DNA of 64,000 nucleotides from positions 2,324,001-2,388,000 of the forward strand of contig NZ_CP029426.2 in assembly GCF_002266435.3 (NCBI RefSeq). The letters are read 5' to 3'. A program made the position numbers and the translations under genes. The stretch is from Bradyrhizobium amphicarpaeae (GTDB taxonomy: Bacteria > Pseudomonadota > Alphaproteobacteria > Rhizobiales > Xanthobacteraceae). Below the pieces are notes generated by a model. The model was given only the letters and a program-made list of their open reading frames with translations. It was not told the DNA's origin and searched no databases. This document shows positions 46,787 through 55,923 of this stretch, in pieces (the stretch's first letter is position 1; each line of letters opens with the position of its first letter).

Positions 46787-46953
46787 TGCGCGTTTCCTGT
46801 CCTTGCGTCTGCGGCGCATCAGCCGCTGCGCGCAAGATTGCTTGCTATGCTCCGATCACCATGGACAAGACCGCGCCAAAAATCAAATATGCGCCCCGGC
46901 AAAAGCAATTCCGGTCTGCGAAACTGACGCGGGCCGCAACGCACGAGGAAACC

Positions 46954-47742
46954 ATGCAGTTCAAACACGTCACGCTCGATTTCGATGGCGCGGTCGCGAT
47001 CCTCAAGCTCGACCATCAGGAGGTGATGAACGCGGTCTCCGTGGACATGCTGGGCGGTCTTGCCGAGGCGCTCGATACGATCGAGGAAAAGAAGGACGAA
47101 GTGCGCTGCGTCGTGCTGACCGGCGCGGGCCGAGCCTTCTGCACCGGCGCCAATCTGCAAGGGCGCAACAACCAGTCGAAGAAGACCAAGGCCGGCATGA
47201 CGCTGGAGACCGGCTTTCATCCCTTCCTGCGCCGCATCCGCAATCTGCATTGCCCGATCGTTACTGCTGTCAACGGCCCGGCCGCAGGTGCCGGCATGAG
47301 CTTCGCGCTGCTCGGCGACATGATCTTGTGCGCGCGCTCCTCCTACTTCCTGCAGGCTTTCCGGCGCATCGGGCTCGTGCCGGATTGTGGCTCGACCTGG
47401 TTGTTGCCGCGCCTCGTCGGCCGCGCCCGCTCGATCGAATTGTCGCTGATGGGCGAGCGGCTGCCGGCCGAGAAGGCGCTGGAATGGGGCCTCGTCAACC
47501 GCGTCTACGACGACGGTGCGCTGATGGAGGAGGCCATGAAGCTCGCGCGCGACCTCGCCAGCGGGCCGACGGTCGCGTTGTCGCTGATCCGCAAGCTCTA
47601 TTGGGACAGCCCGGAGAATTCCTTCGAGGACCAGCTCAACCTCGAATTCCAGTGCCAGCTCCGCGCCGGCGACACCCAGGATTTCCGCGAGGGCGTCGGC
47701 GCGTTCCTGGAGAAGCGCCCCGCCAAATTCAGCGGCAAATGA
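46954..47742 (+). CDS. Enoyl-CoA hydratase/isomerase (crotonase family)
   Basis: The 262-residue protein has the crotonase oxyanion-hole segments RAFCTGANLQ and NGPAAGAGMSFALLGD. The catalytic region reads GLVPDCGSTWLLPR, with aspartate where hydratases often have glutamate. An upstream in-frame ATG at 46861 exists, but GAGGAA before 46954 favours the shorter form. It opens a rightward operon with the kinase (10-base gap) and DUF6285 protein. Confidence 0.9.
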   Translation: MQFKHVTLDFDGAVAILKLDHQEVMNAVSVDMLGGLAEALDTIEEKKDEVRCVVLTGAGRAFCTGANLQGRNNQSKKTKAGMTLETGFHPFLRRIRNLHCPIVTAVNGPAAGAGMSFALLGDMILCARSSYFLQAFRRIGLVPDCGSTWLLPRLVGRARSIELSLMGERLPAEKALEWGLVNRVYDDGALMEEAMKLARDLASGPTVALSLIRKLYWDSPENSFEDQLNLEFQCQLRAGDTQDFREGVGAFLEKRPAKFSGK

Positions 47743-47752
47743 TCAAAGGCAA

Positions 47753-48739
47753 ATGATCGAGACGGAGCTTTCCCGCAGCGTCCAGCGCTGGTGCAAGGGC
47801 GCGACCGGCGTCACCGGCGCGGCGAAATTGTCGGGCGGCGCCAGCCAGGAAACCTGGCGCTTCGACATCACCCATCCCGACGGGGCGATCGGCGCGATCC
47901 TGCGCCGCTCGCCCAAGGGCTATGGCGCGGCGCCGACGCGTGCGGCCGGCCTTGCCGCTGAAGTGCAACTGATGCAGCTCGCCTTCGAGGCCGGCGTGCC
48001 GTCGCCACGCGTGCTGCATGTGCTCGTGCCGGAGGACGACCTCGGCACCGGCTTCATCATGCAGCGGGTGGAGGGCGAAACCATCGCACGCAAGATTCTT
48101 CGCGATGAGGAGTACGCGGCGGCGCGGCCGCGTCTCGCGCGGCAGATCGGCGGCATTCTCGCCGGCCTGCACCGGCTGCCCAGGGACAGACTGCCCGAGC
48201 TGCGCAGCCGCGGCGCGACCGAGGAGATTGCCGAGCTCGATCGCGACTATCGCAGCTTGAACTGGCCAAAGCCGGTGTTCGAGCTGGCGCTGCGCTGGCT
48301 GCGTGACCACGATCCCGGTCCGTCCGGCGAGACCACATTGGTGCACGGCGATTTCCGCAACGGCAATCTCATCATCGGCGCCGATGGCGTGCGCGCCGTG
48401 CTCGACTGGGAACTCGCCCATCTCGGCGATCCCATGGAGGATCTCGGCTGGGTCTGTGTCAACTCCTGGCGCTTCGGCGAGATCGACAAGCCCGTGGGCG
48501 GTTTTGGCACACGCGAAGATCTGTTCGCGGGTTATGAGGCCGCGGGCCGCAAGGTCGATCCGGCCCGCGTCAAGTTCTGGGAAGTGATGGGCTCGCTGCG
48601 CTGGGGCATCATGTGTGGCGGCATGATGCAGCGCTTTCGCGAAGGCCCTGATCACTCCATGGAGCGCGCCATGATCGGCCGCCGCGCGTCCGAGACCGAG
48701 ATCGATCTGTTGCGGCTGCTTGCGCCGCGCGGGAGCTGA
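47753..48739 (+). CDS. APH/phosphotransferase family kinase (LvaA-like 4-hydroxyacyl-CoA kinase)
   Basis: The 328-residue protein has the aminoglycoside-phosphotransferase fold: the ATP-site lysine region RRSPKGYG, the catalytic LVHGDFRNGNLI and the metal-binding VLDWELAHLGDP. Proteins of this subgroup, next to ACAD and DUF6285 genes, include LvaA, which phosphorylates the 4-hydroxyl of 4-hydroxyacyl-CoA. The same kinase domain is fused to ACAD in eukaryotic ACAD10/ACAD11. It is followed 3 bases later by the DUF6285 gene. An antibiotic-resistance role is unlikely in this context. Confidence 0.88.
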   Translation: MIETELSRSVQRWCKGATGVTGAAKLSGGASQETWRFDITHPDGAIGAILRRSPKGYGAAPTRAAGLAAEVQLMQLAFEAGVPSPRVLHVLVPEDDLGTGFIMQRVEGETIARKILRDEEYAAARPRLARQIGGILAGLHRLPRDRLPELRSRGATEEIAELDRDYRSLNWPKPVFELALRWLRDHDPGPSGETTLVHGDFRNGNLIIGADGVRAVLDWELAHLGDPMEDLGWVCVNSWRFGEIDKPVGGFGTREDLFAGYEAAGRKVDPARVKFWEVMGSLRWGIMCGGMMQRFREGPDHSMERAMIGRRASETEIDLLRLLAPRGS

Positions 48740-48742
48740 CAG

Positions 48743-49120
48743 ATGCAGGACGAGCCGACCCCGATCGAGCTGACCAAGTCCGTCGCCGATTTCTTGCGCA
48801 ACGATATCGCCCCGCTGATCTCCGGCCACCAGGCCTTCAAGCTCCGCGTCGCCATCAACATCCTCGATCTCGTCACGCGACAGCTGACGCGCGAGGAGGG
48901 AAGCGATGCCGCGGAAGTGGCGCGCCTGCGCGCGTTGCTCGGCGTGGACGGCTCGGTGGCGGATCTCAACCGCGCGCTCGCCGAGCGTATCGCCAAAGGC
49001 GAGGTCGATTTGGCGACGCCAGGCCTCGCCGAGCACCTCTGGGCAACCACGATGGACAAGCTGGCGGTGGATCAGCCGAACTACGCGTCCTACAAGCGCG
49101 AACTGGGGCGAGGCGGTTAA
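48743..49120 (+). CDS. DUF6285 family protein (LvaB-like)
   Basis: The 125-residue soluble helical protein, with VADFLRNDIAPLISGHQAFKLRVAINILDL near the N-terminus, matches the small DUF6285 partner of LvaA-type kinases. LvaB is required with LvaA for 4-hydroxyacyl-CoA phosphorylation. The 3-base spacing from the kinase supports joint production. It has no catalytic motif that I can recognise. Confidence 0.85.
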   Translation: MQDEPTPIELTKSVADFLRNDIAPLISGHQAFKLRVAINILDLVTRQLTREEGSDAAEVARLRALLGVDGSVADLNRALAERIAKGEVDLATPGLAEHLWATTMDKLAVDQPNYASYKRELGRGG

Positions 49121-49140
49121 GGAAGTCTGGGCTCCACACT

Positions 49141-49248
49141 CGCTGTCATCGCCCGCGAAGGCGGGCGATCCAGTACTCCGAGACGATTGTGGTTGAAACG
49201 ATAGGGTGCGGCTTACTGGATGCCCCGGTCAAGCCCGGGCATGACACC
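49141..49248. repeat. Palindromic intergenic repeat, family E
   Basis: CGCTGTCATCGCCCGCGAAG at the left and AAGCCCGGGCATGACACCGG at the right, with CCAGTACTCC/CTTACTGGATG inside. It lies between the convergent DUF6285 and crotonase genes. Confidence 0.75.
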
Positions 49249-49291
49249 GGTATTGTCGGAGATGCACGTCGCGGCCACGAGCGAAGAGCTC

Positions 49292-50071
49292 CTACTTCCC
49301 CGCCCATTTCGGCGGCCGCTTCTCCGAGAACGCCTTCGGGCCCTCGATGTAGTCCTGCGAGGCGACCATCGCCTGCACCGCCGGGTATTCGCGCTGTTCC
49401 GCGATCGCCTGCTCCAGCGAGACGCCGAGCCCTTTCTGGATCGCCTGCTTCGAGGCCCGGATCGACATCGGCGAGTTCTTGGTGATCATCTCCGCCCAGC
49501 GCAGCGCGCCCTTGAGCGCCTCGCCCTGCGGCACCACCTCGTTGACGAAGCCGAGTTCGTGGCCCTCCTTGGCGCTGACGTGGCGCGCGGTGAGGATCAT
49601 GCCCATGGCGCGCTTCAGGCCGATCTGCCGCGGCAGCCGGTGCAGGCCGCCGGCGAGCGCGGCGAGGCCGACCCGCGGCTCGGGCAGGGCGAAGGTCGCA
49701 TTCTCCGAGGCTATGATGAGGTCGCAGGCCAGCGCGATCTCGAAGCCGCCGCCCATCGCGACGCCATTCACTGCGGCGATGATTGGCTTGTCGCAGTCGA
49801 AGCGCGCGGTGAGGCCGGCAAAGCCGCCCTTGTCCCAGCCGCGCTTTCCGCCCGCCGCCTGCCATTTCAGGTCGTTGCCGGCGCAGAACGCCTTGTCGCC
49901 GGCGCCGGTGACGATCGCGACCCACTGCTCGGCATCCGCCGAGAAATCGTCGAATACCTTCTGGAGCTCGAAATGCGCATCGGTGTGCAGCGCGTTGTAG
50001 ACCTCGGGCCGTGACAGCGTCACGATCGTGATCGGCCCCTTGCGTTCCACCTTGGAAAATTTCAGCTCCAT
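49292..50071 (-). CDS. Enoyl-CoA hydratase/isomerase (crotonase family)
   Basis: The 259-residue crotonase has KAFCAGNDLK and NGVAMGGGFEIALACD as the two oxyanion-hole segments. The region PEPRVGLAALAGGLHRLPR keeps the glutamate before the hydratase site. It ends PPKWAGK, the usual C-terminal form of the family. The ATG at 50071 follows GGGAG; a longer reading to 50200 is not needed. It is divergent from the conventional acyl-CoA dehydrogenase at 50286. Confidence 0.9.
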   Translation of the reverse strand: MELKFSKVERKGPITIVTLSRPEVYNALHTDAHFELQKVFDDFSADAEQWVAIVTGAGDKAFCAGNDLKWQAAGGKRGWDKGGFAGLTARFDCDKPIIAAVNGVAMGGGFEIALACDLIIASENATFALPEPRVGLAALAGGLHRLPRQIGLKRAMGMILTARHVSAKEGHELGFVNEVVPQGEALKGALRWAEMITKNSPMSIRASKQAIQKGLGVSLEQAIAEQREYPAVQAMVASQDYIEGPKAFSEKRPPKWAGK

Positions 50072-50189
50072 CGTGCGCTCCCGCATTCTCTTGTGAAGGA
50101 ATATTTGGCGGCATATTACCGCGCGTCGGCGCTGGAGCACCATCGAATTGCGCGGGCGCGCCTTGCGCATGCCACACGTCTCGCTTTGC

Positions 50190-50219
50190 TTGACTTGCAC
50201 GCGCTCTTCTCAGCTTAAT
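50190..50219 (+). promoter_or_regulatory. Possible promoter for the acyl-CoA dehydrogenase at 50286
   Basis: TTGACT (50190-50195) and CTTAAT (50214-50219) are separated by 18 bases, five-of-six and four-of-six matches to the sigma-70 boxes. They lie about 65 bases before the GTG start. Confidence 0.4.
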
Positions 50220-50285
50220 CGCACGAAGCCGAAACGCGCCTAGCGCCTTAACGCAAAACGACAAAATCAATCCGGGAGAGAACCT

Positions 50286-51560
50286 GTGGATTTCTCATTG
50301 CCTGCCGATCTCGTCGCCTATCTCGCGGAGCTCGACCGTTTCATCGAACGCGAGATCAAGCCGCTGGAGCAGGCCGACGACAACATCCGCTTCTTCGATC
50401 ATCGCCGCGAATGGGCGCGCACCGATTTCGAGAACGGCGGCCTGCCGCGGCATGAATGGGAGCAGCTGCTGCGCAAGGCCAAGGATCTCGCCGACGCGGC
50501 CGGCCATCTGCGCTTTCCAGTGCCGAAGCAATATGGCGGCAAGGATGGCTCCAACCTCTGGATGGCCGTGATCCGCGAGCATTTTGCCGCAAAGGGTCTC
50601 GGCCTGCACAACGATTTGCAGAACGAGCATTCCGTCGTCGGCAACTTTCCCGTCGTCACCATGCTCGACCGCTATGGCCGCGACGACCAGAAGGCGATGA
50701 TCGACGGCTCGATCAGGGGCAAGTACCGCATCACGTTCGGCCTCACCGAGCCCAATCACGGCTCGGACGCCACCCACATGGAAACGCGCGCGGTGCCGGC
50801 TGTCCGCGACAACGTCAAGGGCTGGATCATCAATGGCGAGAAGATGTGGACCACAGGCATGCACGTTGCCACGCATTGCGCGCTGTTCGCGCGCACCTCG
50901 GGCAATGACGGCGATGCCCGCGGCATCACCTGCTTCCTGGTGCCGGCCAAAAGCCATGGCGTGAAGGTCGAGGAGTACATGTGGACCTTCAACATGCCGA
51001 CCGACCATCCCCGCGTCAGCTTCACCGATGTGTTCGTGCCGGAGGATGCGCTGTTCGGCGAGGTCGGCCGCGGCCTGTCGCTGGCGCAATGCTTCGTCCA
51101 CCAGAACCGCATCCGCCAGGCCGCAAGCTCGCTCGGCGCGGCCGTCTACTGCATCAACGAAAGCGTCAAGTATGCGCGCGAGCGAAAGCCGTTCGGCCGC
51201 GCGCTCGCCGAGAACCAGGCGATCCAGTTCCCGCTGGTCGAACTCGCGACGCAAGCGGAGATGCTGCGCCTGCTGATCCGCAAGACCGCCTGGGAAATGG
51301 ATCAGCTCACCGAGGAGCAGGTCGAGCGCACGCTCTCCGACCGCGTCTCGATGTGCAATTACTGGGCAAACCGCCTCTGCTGCGAATCCGCCGACCGCGC
51401 CATGCAGGTCCATGGCGGCATGGGCTACTCACGCCACAAGCCGTTCGAGCACATCTACCGCCATCACCGCCGCTATCGCATCACCGAGGGCAGCGAAGAG
51501 ATCCAGATGCGCAAGGTGGCGGGGTTCCTGTTCGGGTATATGGGACCGGGGAAGCATTGA
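50286..51560 (+). CDS. Acyl-CoA dehydrogenase, conventional type
   Basis: The 424-residue enzyme uses a GTG start after GGGAGAG. It has the FAD/substrate stretches FGLTEPNHGSDATHMETRA and WIINGEKMWTTGMHVATH. The catalytic glutamate is kept in ITEGSEEIQMRK near the C-terminus. It therefore differs from the aspartate-bearing enzyme at 43920 and should carry out alpha,beta-dehydrogenation of an acyl-CoA. Its convergent neighbour is the acyl-CoA ligase, now separated by an IS element. Confidence 0.92.
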   Translation: MDFSLPADLVAYLAELDRFIEREIKPLEQADDNIRFFDHRREWARTDFENGGLPRHEWEQLLRKAKDLADAAGHLRFPVPKQYGGKDGSNLWMAVIREHFAAKGLGLHNDLQNEHSVVGNFPVVTMLDRYGRDDQKAMIDGSIRGKYRITFGLTEPNHGSDATHMETRAVPAVRDNVKGWIINGEKMWTTGMHVATHCALFARTSGNDGDARGITCFLVPAKSHGVKVEEYMWTFNMPTDHPRVSFTDVFVPEDALFGEVGRGLSLAQCFVHQNRIRQAASSLGAAVYCINESVKYARERKPFGRALAENQAIQFPLVELATQAEMLRLLIRKTAWEMDQLTEEQVERTLSDRVSMCNYWANRLCCESADRAMQVHGGMGYSRHKPFEHIYRHHRRYRITEGSEEIQMRKVAGFLFGYMGPGKH

Positions 51561-51590
51561 GGCGCGCGCCGCTCTCGTAGGGTGGGTTAG

Positions 51591-53094
51591 TACTACTGAG
51601 TCAGCCTGTCGCGGTCTATTGAGACTGAGAATCAAGTATTTGGGGAGATTCGTTATTTGGCACTTGGAGGGCCAGATGGATCTCGATCAGGGCGGAGATT
51701 GCGAAGCGCGGTTTGGGAAGTACGTAGCGGGTCTTGGGAGCGTGATCGGTCACGCGGATCGGACGAGGCAGCTGCGTGACTACTGCACCGGCCTGATACT
51801 GCCGGGTGAGCGCAAGAGCGTGGAGCCGATGGCAGCGCGGACGGCACCGGCTCGAGCGTCCGCCCAGCACCAATCTCTGTTGCATTTTGTCGCCGACGCG
51901 ACCTGGTCGGACGAGGATGTGCTCGCCAAGGTGCGAGAGCTTGTGCTGCCTGCGATCGAGAGGAGCGGACCGATCGAGGCGTGGATCATCGACGACACCT
52001 CGTTCCCCAAGCAAGGCAAGCATTCGGTCGGCGTACATCACCAATATTGCGGGCAACTCGGCAAGCAGGCCAATTGCCAGGTGGCAGTGTCGCTGTCGAT
52101 CGCCAACCGCTCTGCCAGCTTGCCGGTCGCCTATCGGCTCTATCTTTCACAGGAGTGGGCCAAGGACCGTGTCCGACGGAACAAGGCAGGCGTTCCGAAG
52201 GAGGTCAAGTTCAAGACAAAGTCGCAAATTGCACTGGAGCAGATCAGATGGGCCTGCAAGGCCGGCCTGCCGCGCGGCGTTGGACTGATGGACGCGGCCT
52301 ATGGCAGGGACTCGCAACTGCGCGCGGGCATGACGGAGTTGGGGGTGCCTTACGTGGTCAGCATCGTGCCGACCATATTGATGTGGGCCCCAGGCAGCGG
52401 CCCACGGCGGATGGACAAGCCGATGAACAACACGGGCCGTCGCGACGAGCCCGATCTGATCTCGGCCAAGAAGGTGGCGCTCGGTTTGCCGAAGCAGGCC
52501 TGGCGCACGGTGACGTGGCGCGAAGGCTCGGCTGAGAAGTTGTCCTCGCGCTTCGCGCATGTGCGCGTCCGCGTCGGGTACAACAAGCTGATCCCCGAGA
52601 CATCATCGCCCGAATGGCTGTTGATCGAATGGCCGGAGGGCGAAGCAGAGCCCACCAGATACTGGCTCTCGACCTTGCCCGAGACTATCGACATCCAGCA
52701 GCTCGTTGACATGGCCAAGCTGCGTTGGCGCATCGAGCGCGACTATCAGGAGCTGAAGCAGGAGGTCGGACTCGGTCACTACGAGGGACGCGGCTGGCGC
52801 GGCTTCCATCACCACGCGACCCTGTGCATCGCGGCTTATGGGTTCTTGATCGCCGAGCAGGCGATGATTCCCCCCTCAGGACCTCGTTCCGTCACGCCGC
52901 TCCAGGTCCCTGCCTTACCCGACGATTATCGACCCAGAGGCTCTGCCCGCGCGGCCTGAACGCCACGTCCCAAACTCGATCGCAACCGTGCGCGTGCGGC
53001 TGATTTACGATCTTATCAAAACCTTGTCACGGTGTCCCTGCTGCGGAGCCATCGCCCCACCTAGAACCCGACGAACGACCGTGACGCAGTAAGA
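51591..53094 (+). mobile_element. IS701-type insertion sequence
   Basis: The element is about 1.5 kb, contains one transposase gene and ends in imperfect inverted sequences: TACTGAGTCA near the left end and TGACGCAGTA near the right. Ends are placed at the edges of the repeat arms and are accurate to a few bases. I see no clear target duplication, because both flanks are arms of a palindrome. Confidence 0.75.
51676..52959 (+). CDS. IS701 family transposase
   Basis: The 427-residue DDE-type transposase starts MDLDQGGDCEARFGKYVAG. The first acidic residues are in WIIDDTSFPKQGKHSVGVHH, the second in GLMDAAYGRDSQLR, and the glutamate in RWRIERDYQELKQEVGLGHYEG. GQLGKQANCQVAVSLS is typical of the family. 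The frame is intact, so the element may be active. The remaining IS sequence on both sides is non-coding. Confidence 0.92.
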   Translation: MDLDQGGDCEARFGKYVAGLGSVIGHADRTRQLRDYCTGLILPGERKSVEPMAARTAPARASAQHQSLLHFVADATWSDEDVLAKVRELVLPAIERSGPIEAWIIDDTSFPKQGKHSVGVHHQYCGQLGKQANCQVAVSLSIANRSASLPVAYRLYLSQEWAKDRVRRNKAGVPKEVKFKTKSQIALEQIRWACKAGLPRGVGLMDAAYGRDSQLRAGMTELGVPYVVSIVPTILMWAPGSGPRRMDKPMNNTGRRDEPDLISAKKVALGLPKQAWRTVTWREGSAEKLSSRFAHVRVRVGYNKLIPETSSPEWLLIEWPEGEAEPTRYWLSTLPETIDIQQLVDMAKLRWRIERDYQELKQEVGLGHYEGRGWRGFHHHATLCIAAYGFLIAEQAMIPPSGPRSVTPLQVPALPDDYRPRGSARAA

Positions 53095-53119
53095 CTAACC
53101 CACCCTACGGCACTGGCGA

Positions 53120-54697
53120 TCAATTCACCCGCCGGTCCTTCCCCGCCCAATACGGCTCGCGCAATTGCCGCCGCAAGATCTTGCCTGACGGATTCCTTGG
53201 CAAGGCCGGCAGGAACTCCACGCTCTTCGGCGTCTTGAACCCCGCGATGCGCGTCCGGGTGAAGTTGATGATGTCGGTAGCTGTCGCTTCCTTGCCCGGC
53301 TTCATAACCACGACCGCTTTCACCGCCTCGCCCCATTTCTCATCGGGGATGCCGATCACGGCGGCCTCAGCGACGTCAGGGTGATCGCACAGCGCGCTCT
53401 CGACCTCGGCGGGGTAGATGTTCTCGCCGCCGGAGATGATCATGTCCTTGATGCGGTCGTGGATGTAGAGATAGCCGTCCTCGTCCATGTAGCCGGCATC
53501 GCCGGTGCGCAGCCAGCCGTCGCTGCGCAGCGTCGAGGCCGTCGCCTCCGGCAGATTCCAGTAGCCGGCCATGTTGGAGCCCGAGCGCGTGGCGATCTCG
53601 CCGACCGCGCGGGGCGGCAGCGGCTTGCCGTCAACGTCCAGGATCGCCAGCTCGATGCCGGGTAGCGCCTTGCCGGCCGAGCGCATCCGCTCCAGCCCCT
53701 CGACGTGATCCTCCGGCGGCAGCGCGACGATCGTGCCCGTCGTTTCCGTCATGCCGTACATCTGCACGAAGCCGCATTTGAAGACCTCGATGCATTCCTT
53801 CAGCAGCGCCGCCGGAATCGGCGAGGCGCCGTAGAGCATGTATTTCAGCCGCGAGAAATCGACCGTTCTGGCGCGCGGCTGCCGCACGACGAACTGCATC
53901 GCGGCGGGCACCATGAACAGTTTCGTGATGCCCGACTGCTCGAAGAAGTCCAAAACCCTGGTCGGATCGAACTCGCGCGCGATCACGCCGCGGGCGCCAT
54001 GGTAGAGCCCCATCACGCCCCAGCCGGAGCCGCCGATATGGAAGATCGGCATCGCCACCAGCGAGACGTCCTCGGTCGACCACCGGTTCCATTCCGGCTT
54101 GTCCTCGGCATTGCCTGTCTGCACGAGGTTGAGGAAGTTGGCGTGGCTCAGCATCGCGCCCTTCGGCTTGCCTGTCGTGCCCGACGTGTAGAGCTGAATC
54201 GCGATGTCTTTCGTGTCGATCGGCACCCCGGGATCGTCGCCGCTCTGCGCATCGCGCCAGGCCGCAAAATCCTGCCATTCCGGCGCGCCGCCCTCGGTGG
54301 TGATGATGGTACGTACGCCCGGCAGCTGATCCCTGATCTGGCGGACCTGCGTGATGAATTCAGGTCCCACGAACAGCACGGCCGCCGCGCAATCGCTGAC
54401 GATGAAGGCGACCTCGGGCCCCGCGAGCCGCCAGTTCACCGGTGCCATCACCACGCCGGCCTTCATCGCGCCCATCAGCAATTCGAAATAGACGTCGCTG
54501 TTCTTGCCGAGATAGGCGATGCGGTCGCCGTGCCTGACGCCCATCGCAATCAGGGCGTTCGCGACCTTGTTGGTCTTGACGTCGAATTCGGCAAAGCTGG
54601 TGAGGCGGCCTTCGAACTCGTAGGCGATGGCGTCGCCGCGGCTCCTGGCGCGCTCGCGTACCATGTCGGCAAGAGTTGCCAATGGCTGTGTGGACAT
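53120..54697 (-). CDS. Acyl-CoA synthetase (AMP-forming, fatty-acid type)
   Basis: The 525-residue ANL-family ligase has the P-loop YTSGTTGKPKGAM, the adenylation motif YGMTETTG, the hinge motif GWLRTGDAGYMDEDGY, and the catalytic lysine in NPSGKILRRQLRE near the C-terminus. It activates a carboxylic acid to its CoA thioester. The ATG follows GGGAG. It lies next to the conventional acyl-CoA dehydrogenase and is followed 3' by the SDR/crotonase genes; it may be the entry enzyme (LvaE-like) for the catabolic region. Confidence 0.92.
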   Translation of the reverse strand: MSTQPLATLADMVRERARSRGDAIAYEFEGRLTSFAEFDVKTNKVANALIAMGVRHGDRIAYLGKNSDVYFELLMGAMKAGVVMAPVNWRLAGPEVAFIVSDCAAAVLFVGPEFITQVRQIRDQLPGVRTIITTEGGAPEWQDFAAWRDAQSGDDPGVPIDTKDIAIQLYTSGTTGKPKGAMLSHANFLNLVQTGNAEDKPEWNRWSTEDVSLVAMPIFHIGGSGWGVMGLYHGARGVIAREFDPTRVLDFFEQSGITKLFMVPAAMQFVVRQPRARTVDFSRLKYMLYGASPIPAALLKECIEVFKCGFVQMYGMTETTGTIVALPPEDHVEGLERMRSAGKALPGIELAILDVDGKPLPPRAVGEIATRSGSNMAGYWNLPEATASTLRSDGWLRTGDAGYMDEDGYLYIHDRIKDMIISGGENIYPAEVESALCDHPDVAEAAVIGIPDEKWGEAVKAVVVMKPGKEATATDIINFTRTRIAGFKTPKSVEFLPALPRNPSGKILRRQLREPYWAGKDRRVN

Positions 54698-54778
54698 GTT
54701 TCTCCCGTGGGCGTTTTGCTTTTGTGGCCGGGAGTGTGGAGTCGATCGCGGGTGAAGACAAGATGAGGGTTACGCTGT

Positions 54779-54936
54779 CGTCCCGGACGCGCTGCAGCGC
54801 TCTTGCGCTGCGCAGAGGCGGGACCCATGCTCCAGTGTGCGGAAGGAGAGATGGGCCCCGGCTTAGCAGCGCACCACGCCGCTCCGGACGATGCTTCGCA
54901 TCGCCGGGGGCGTGCTGCACTGCATCCGGGGCACGA
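54779..54936. repeat. Palindromic intergenic repeat, family C
   Basis: CGTCCCGGACGCGCTGCAGC at the left and GCACTGCATCCGGGGCACGA at the right enclose copies of GCGGGACCCATG and GGGCCCCGGCTTAGCAGCGC. It ends 9 bases past the 3' end of the SDR gene. Confidence 0.75.
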
Positions 54937-54944
54937 GGCCGCGA

Positions 54945-55817
54945 CTACCCCCGCTTGGCGCGATCCTTCTCGTTCTGCGCCATGATGCTCTCGCGGGCGG
55001 TCTTCCAATCGTCGTCGCTCCAGTCGCGGAGCTGGTAGAAATTGCCGCCCATGGCCAGCGCCTGGGCGCCGTCCATGGCGATGGTCTCGCCGTTGATCCA
55101 GTCGCAGCCGCCGGAGATCAGGAACACCGCGAGGTTCTGCAGCTCCTCCATGGAGCCGACGCGGCCCATCGGGTTCATCGCCTTGGTGCGCGCGCCGGCC
55201 TCGTCGCCCGGCTTGATGCGCTTGCTCATGCCCTCGGTCGGGATTTCGCCGGGTGCGATGGTGTTGAGGCGGATGCCGTAGCGGCCCCATTCGGTCGCGA
55301 GTGACATCGTCATGGCGTGGATCGCCGATTTGCTCATCGCCGACGGCACCACGTAAGGCGAGCCGTTGCGCACCCAGGTCACGGTGATGGAGACGACGTT
55401 GCCCGGTTGCTTCTCCGCGATCCAGCGCTTGCCGACGGCCTGCGTCACGTAGAACGTGCCGTGCATGACGATGTTGGCGACCGCATCGAAGCCGCGCGGC
55501 GACAGTTCCTCGGTGCGCGAGATGAAATTGCCGGCGGCGTTGTTGATGAGGTCGGTGAGGCCGCCGTCGCGAAAAATGGTCTCGACCATCTCCTCGACCG
55601 CGAGCGCGTTGCGGATGTCGACGCCGTGGCTGGTGACGCGGCCGCCGTACTCGGCCATCAGCTCGGTCGCGGTCTCGTCGCACACGATCTTGCGCCGGCC
55701 GCAGATGTGCACTTCGGCGCCGAGCTGGAGGAAGCGCGCCGCCATCGACTTGCCGAGACCGGTGCCGCCGCCGGTCACGAGAATGCGCCGCCCGGCCAGA
55801 AGATTTTCCTTGAACAT
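54945..55817 (-). CDS. SDR family oxidoreductase, 2,4-dienoyl-CoA reductase type
   Basis: The 290-residue protein has TGGGTGLGKSMA and the NNAAGNF motif. The catalytic region reads SPYVVPSAMSKSAIHAM, with the Ser-xxx-Lys order of 2,4-dienoyl-CoA reductases rather than the classical YxxxK. IAPGEIPTEGMSKR and the extended C-terminus also fit that group. It would reduce 2,4-dienoyl-CoA intermediates during breakdown of unsaturated acids. Start ATG follows GGGAG. It is divergent from the crotonase at 55924. Confidence 0.88.
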   Translation of the reverse strand: MFKENLLAGRRILVTGGGTGLGKSMAARFLQLGAEVHICGRRKIVCDETATELMAEYGGRVTSHGVDIRNALAVEEMVETIFRDGGLTDLINNAAGNFISRTEELSPRGFDAVANIVMHGTFYVTQAVGKRWIAEKQPGNVVSITVTWVRNGSPYVVPSAMSKSAIHAMTMSLATEWGRYGIRLNTIAPGEIPTEGMSKRIKPGDEAGARTKAMNPMGRVGSMEELQNLAVFLISGGCDWINGETIAMDGAQALAMGGNFYQLRDWSDDDWKTARESIMAQNEKDRAKRG

Positions 55818-55842
55818 GGCTGTTTCTCCCGTACGGATTGTC

Positions 55843-55862
55843 AGTTAATTGGTCGATTGACT
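55843..55862. promoter_or_regulatory. Candidate operator between divergent SDR and crotonase genes
   Basis: AGTTAAT (55843-55849) and ATTGACT (55856-55862) are inverted with one mismatch and a 6-base spacer. The AT-rich dyad stands out in a GC-rich background, about 25 bases from the SDR start. Confidence 0.35.
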
Positions 55863-55923
55863 AAAACCGGCTGGCGGCGTCCTGTAAAGTCGCAACCGGT
55901 CACGAACAGGGGAGAATTCGTCC

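Larger units (their letters stand above)
51577..53108. repeat. Family A repeat interrupted by an IS element
   Basis: The left arm GTAGGGTGGGTTAG (51577-51590) and right arm CTAACCCACCCTAC (53095-53108) are exact inverse copies of each other, the ends of a family A element. About 1.5 kb of IS sequence now sits between them. The tip of the original repeat is not obvious and may have been lost. Confidence 0.75.

Noticed and set aside
47753..48739. Aminoglycoside resistance gene
   Set aside because: The phosphotransferase fold is shared, but the coupled DUF6285 gene and acyl-CoA genes indicate an acyl-CoA kinase.
51577..51600. Target-site duplication of the IS element
   Set aside because: The flanks share TTAG/CTAA only because they are inverse arms of a palindrome; no direct duplication is seen.
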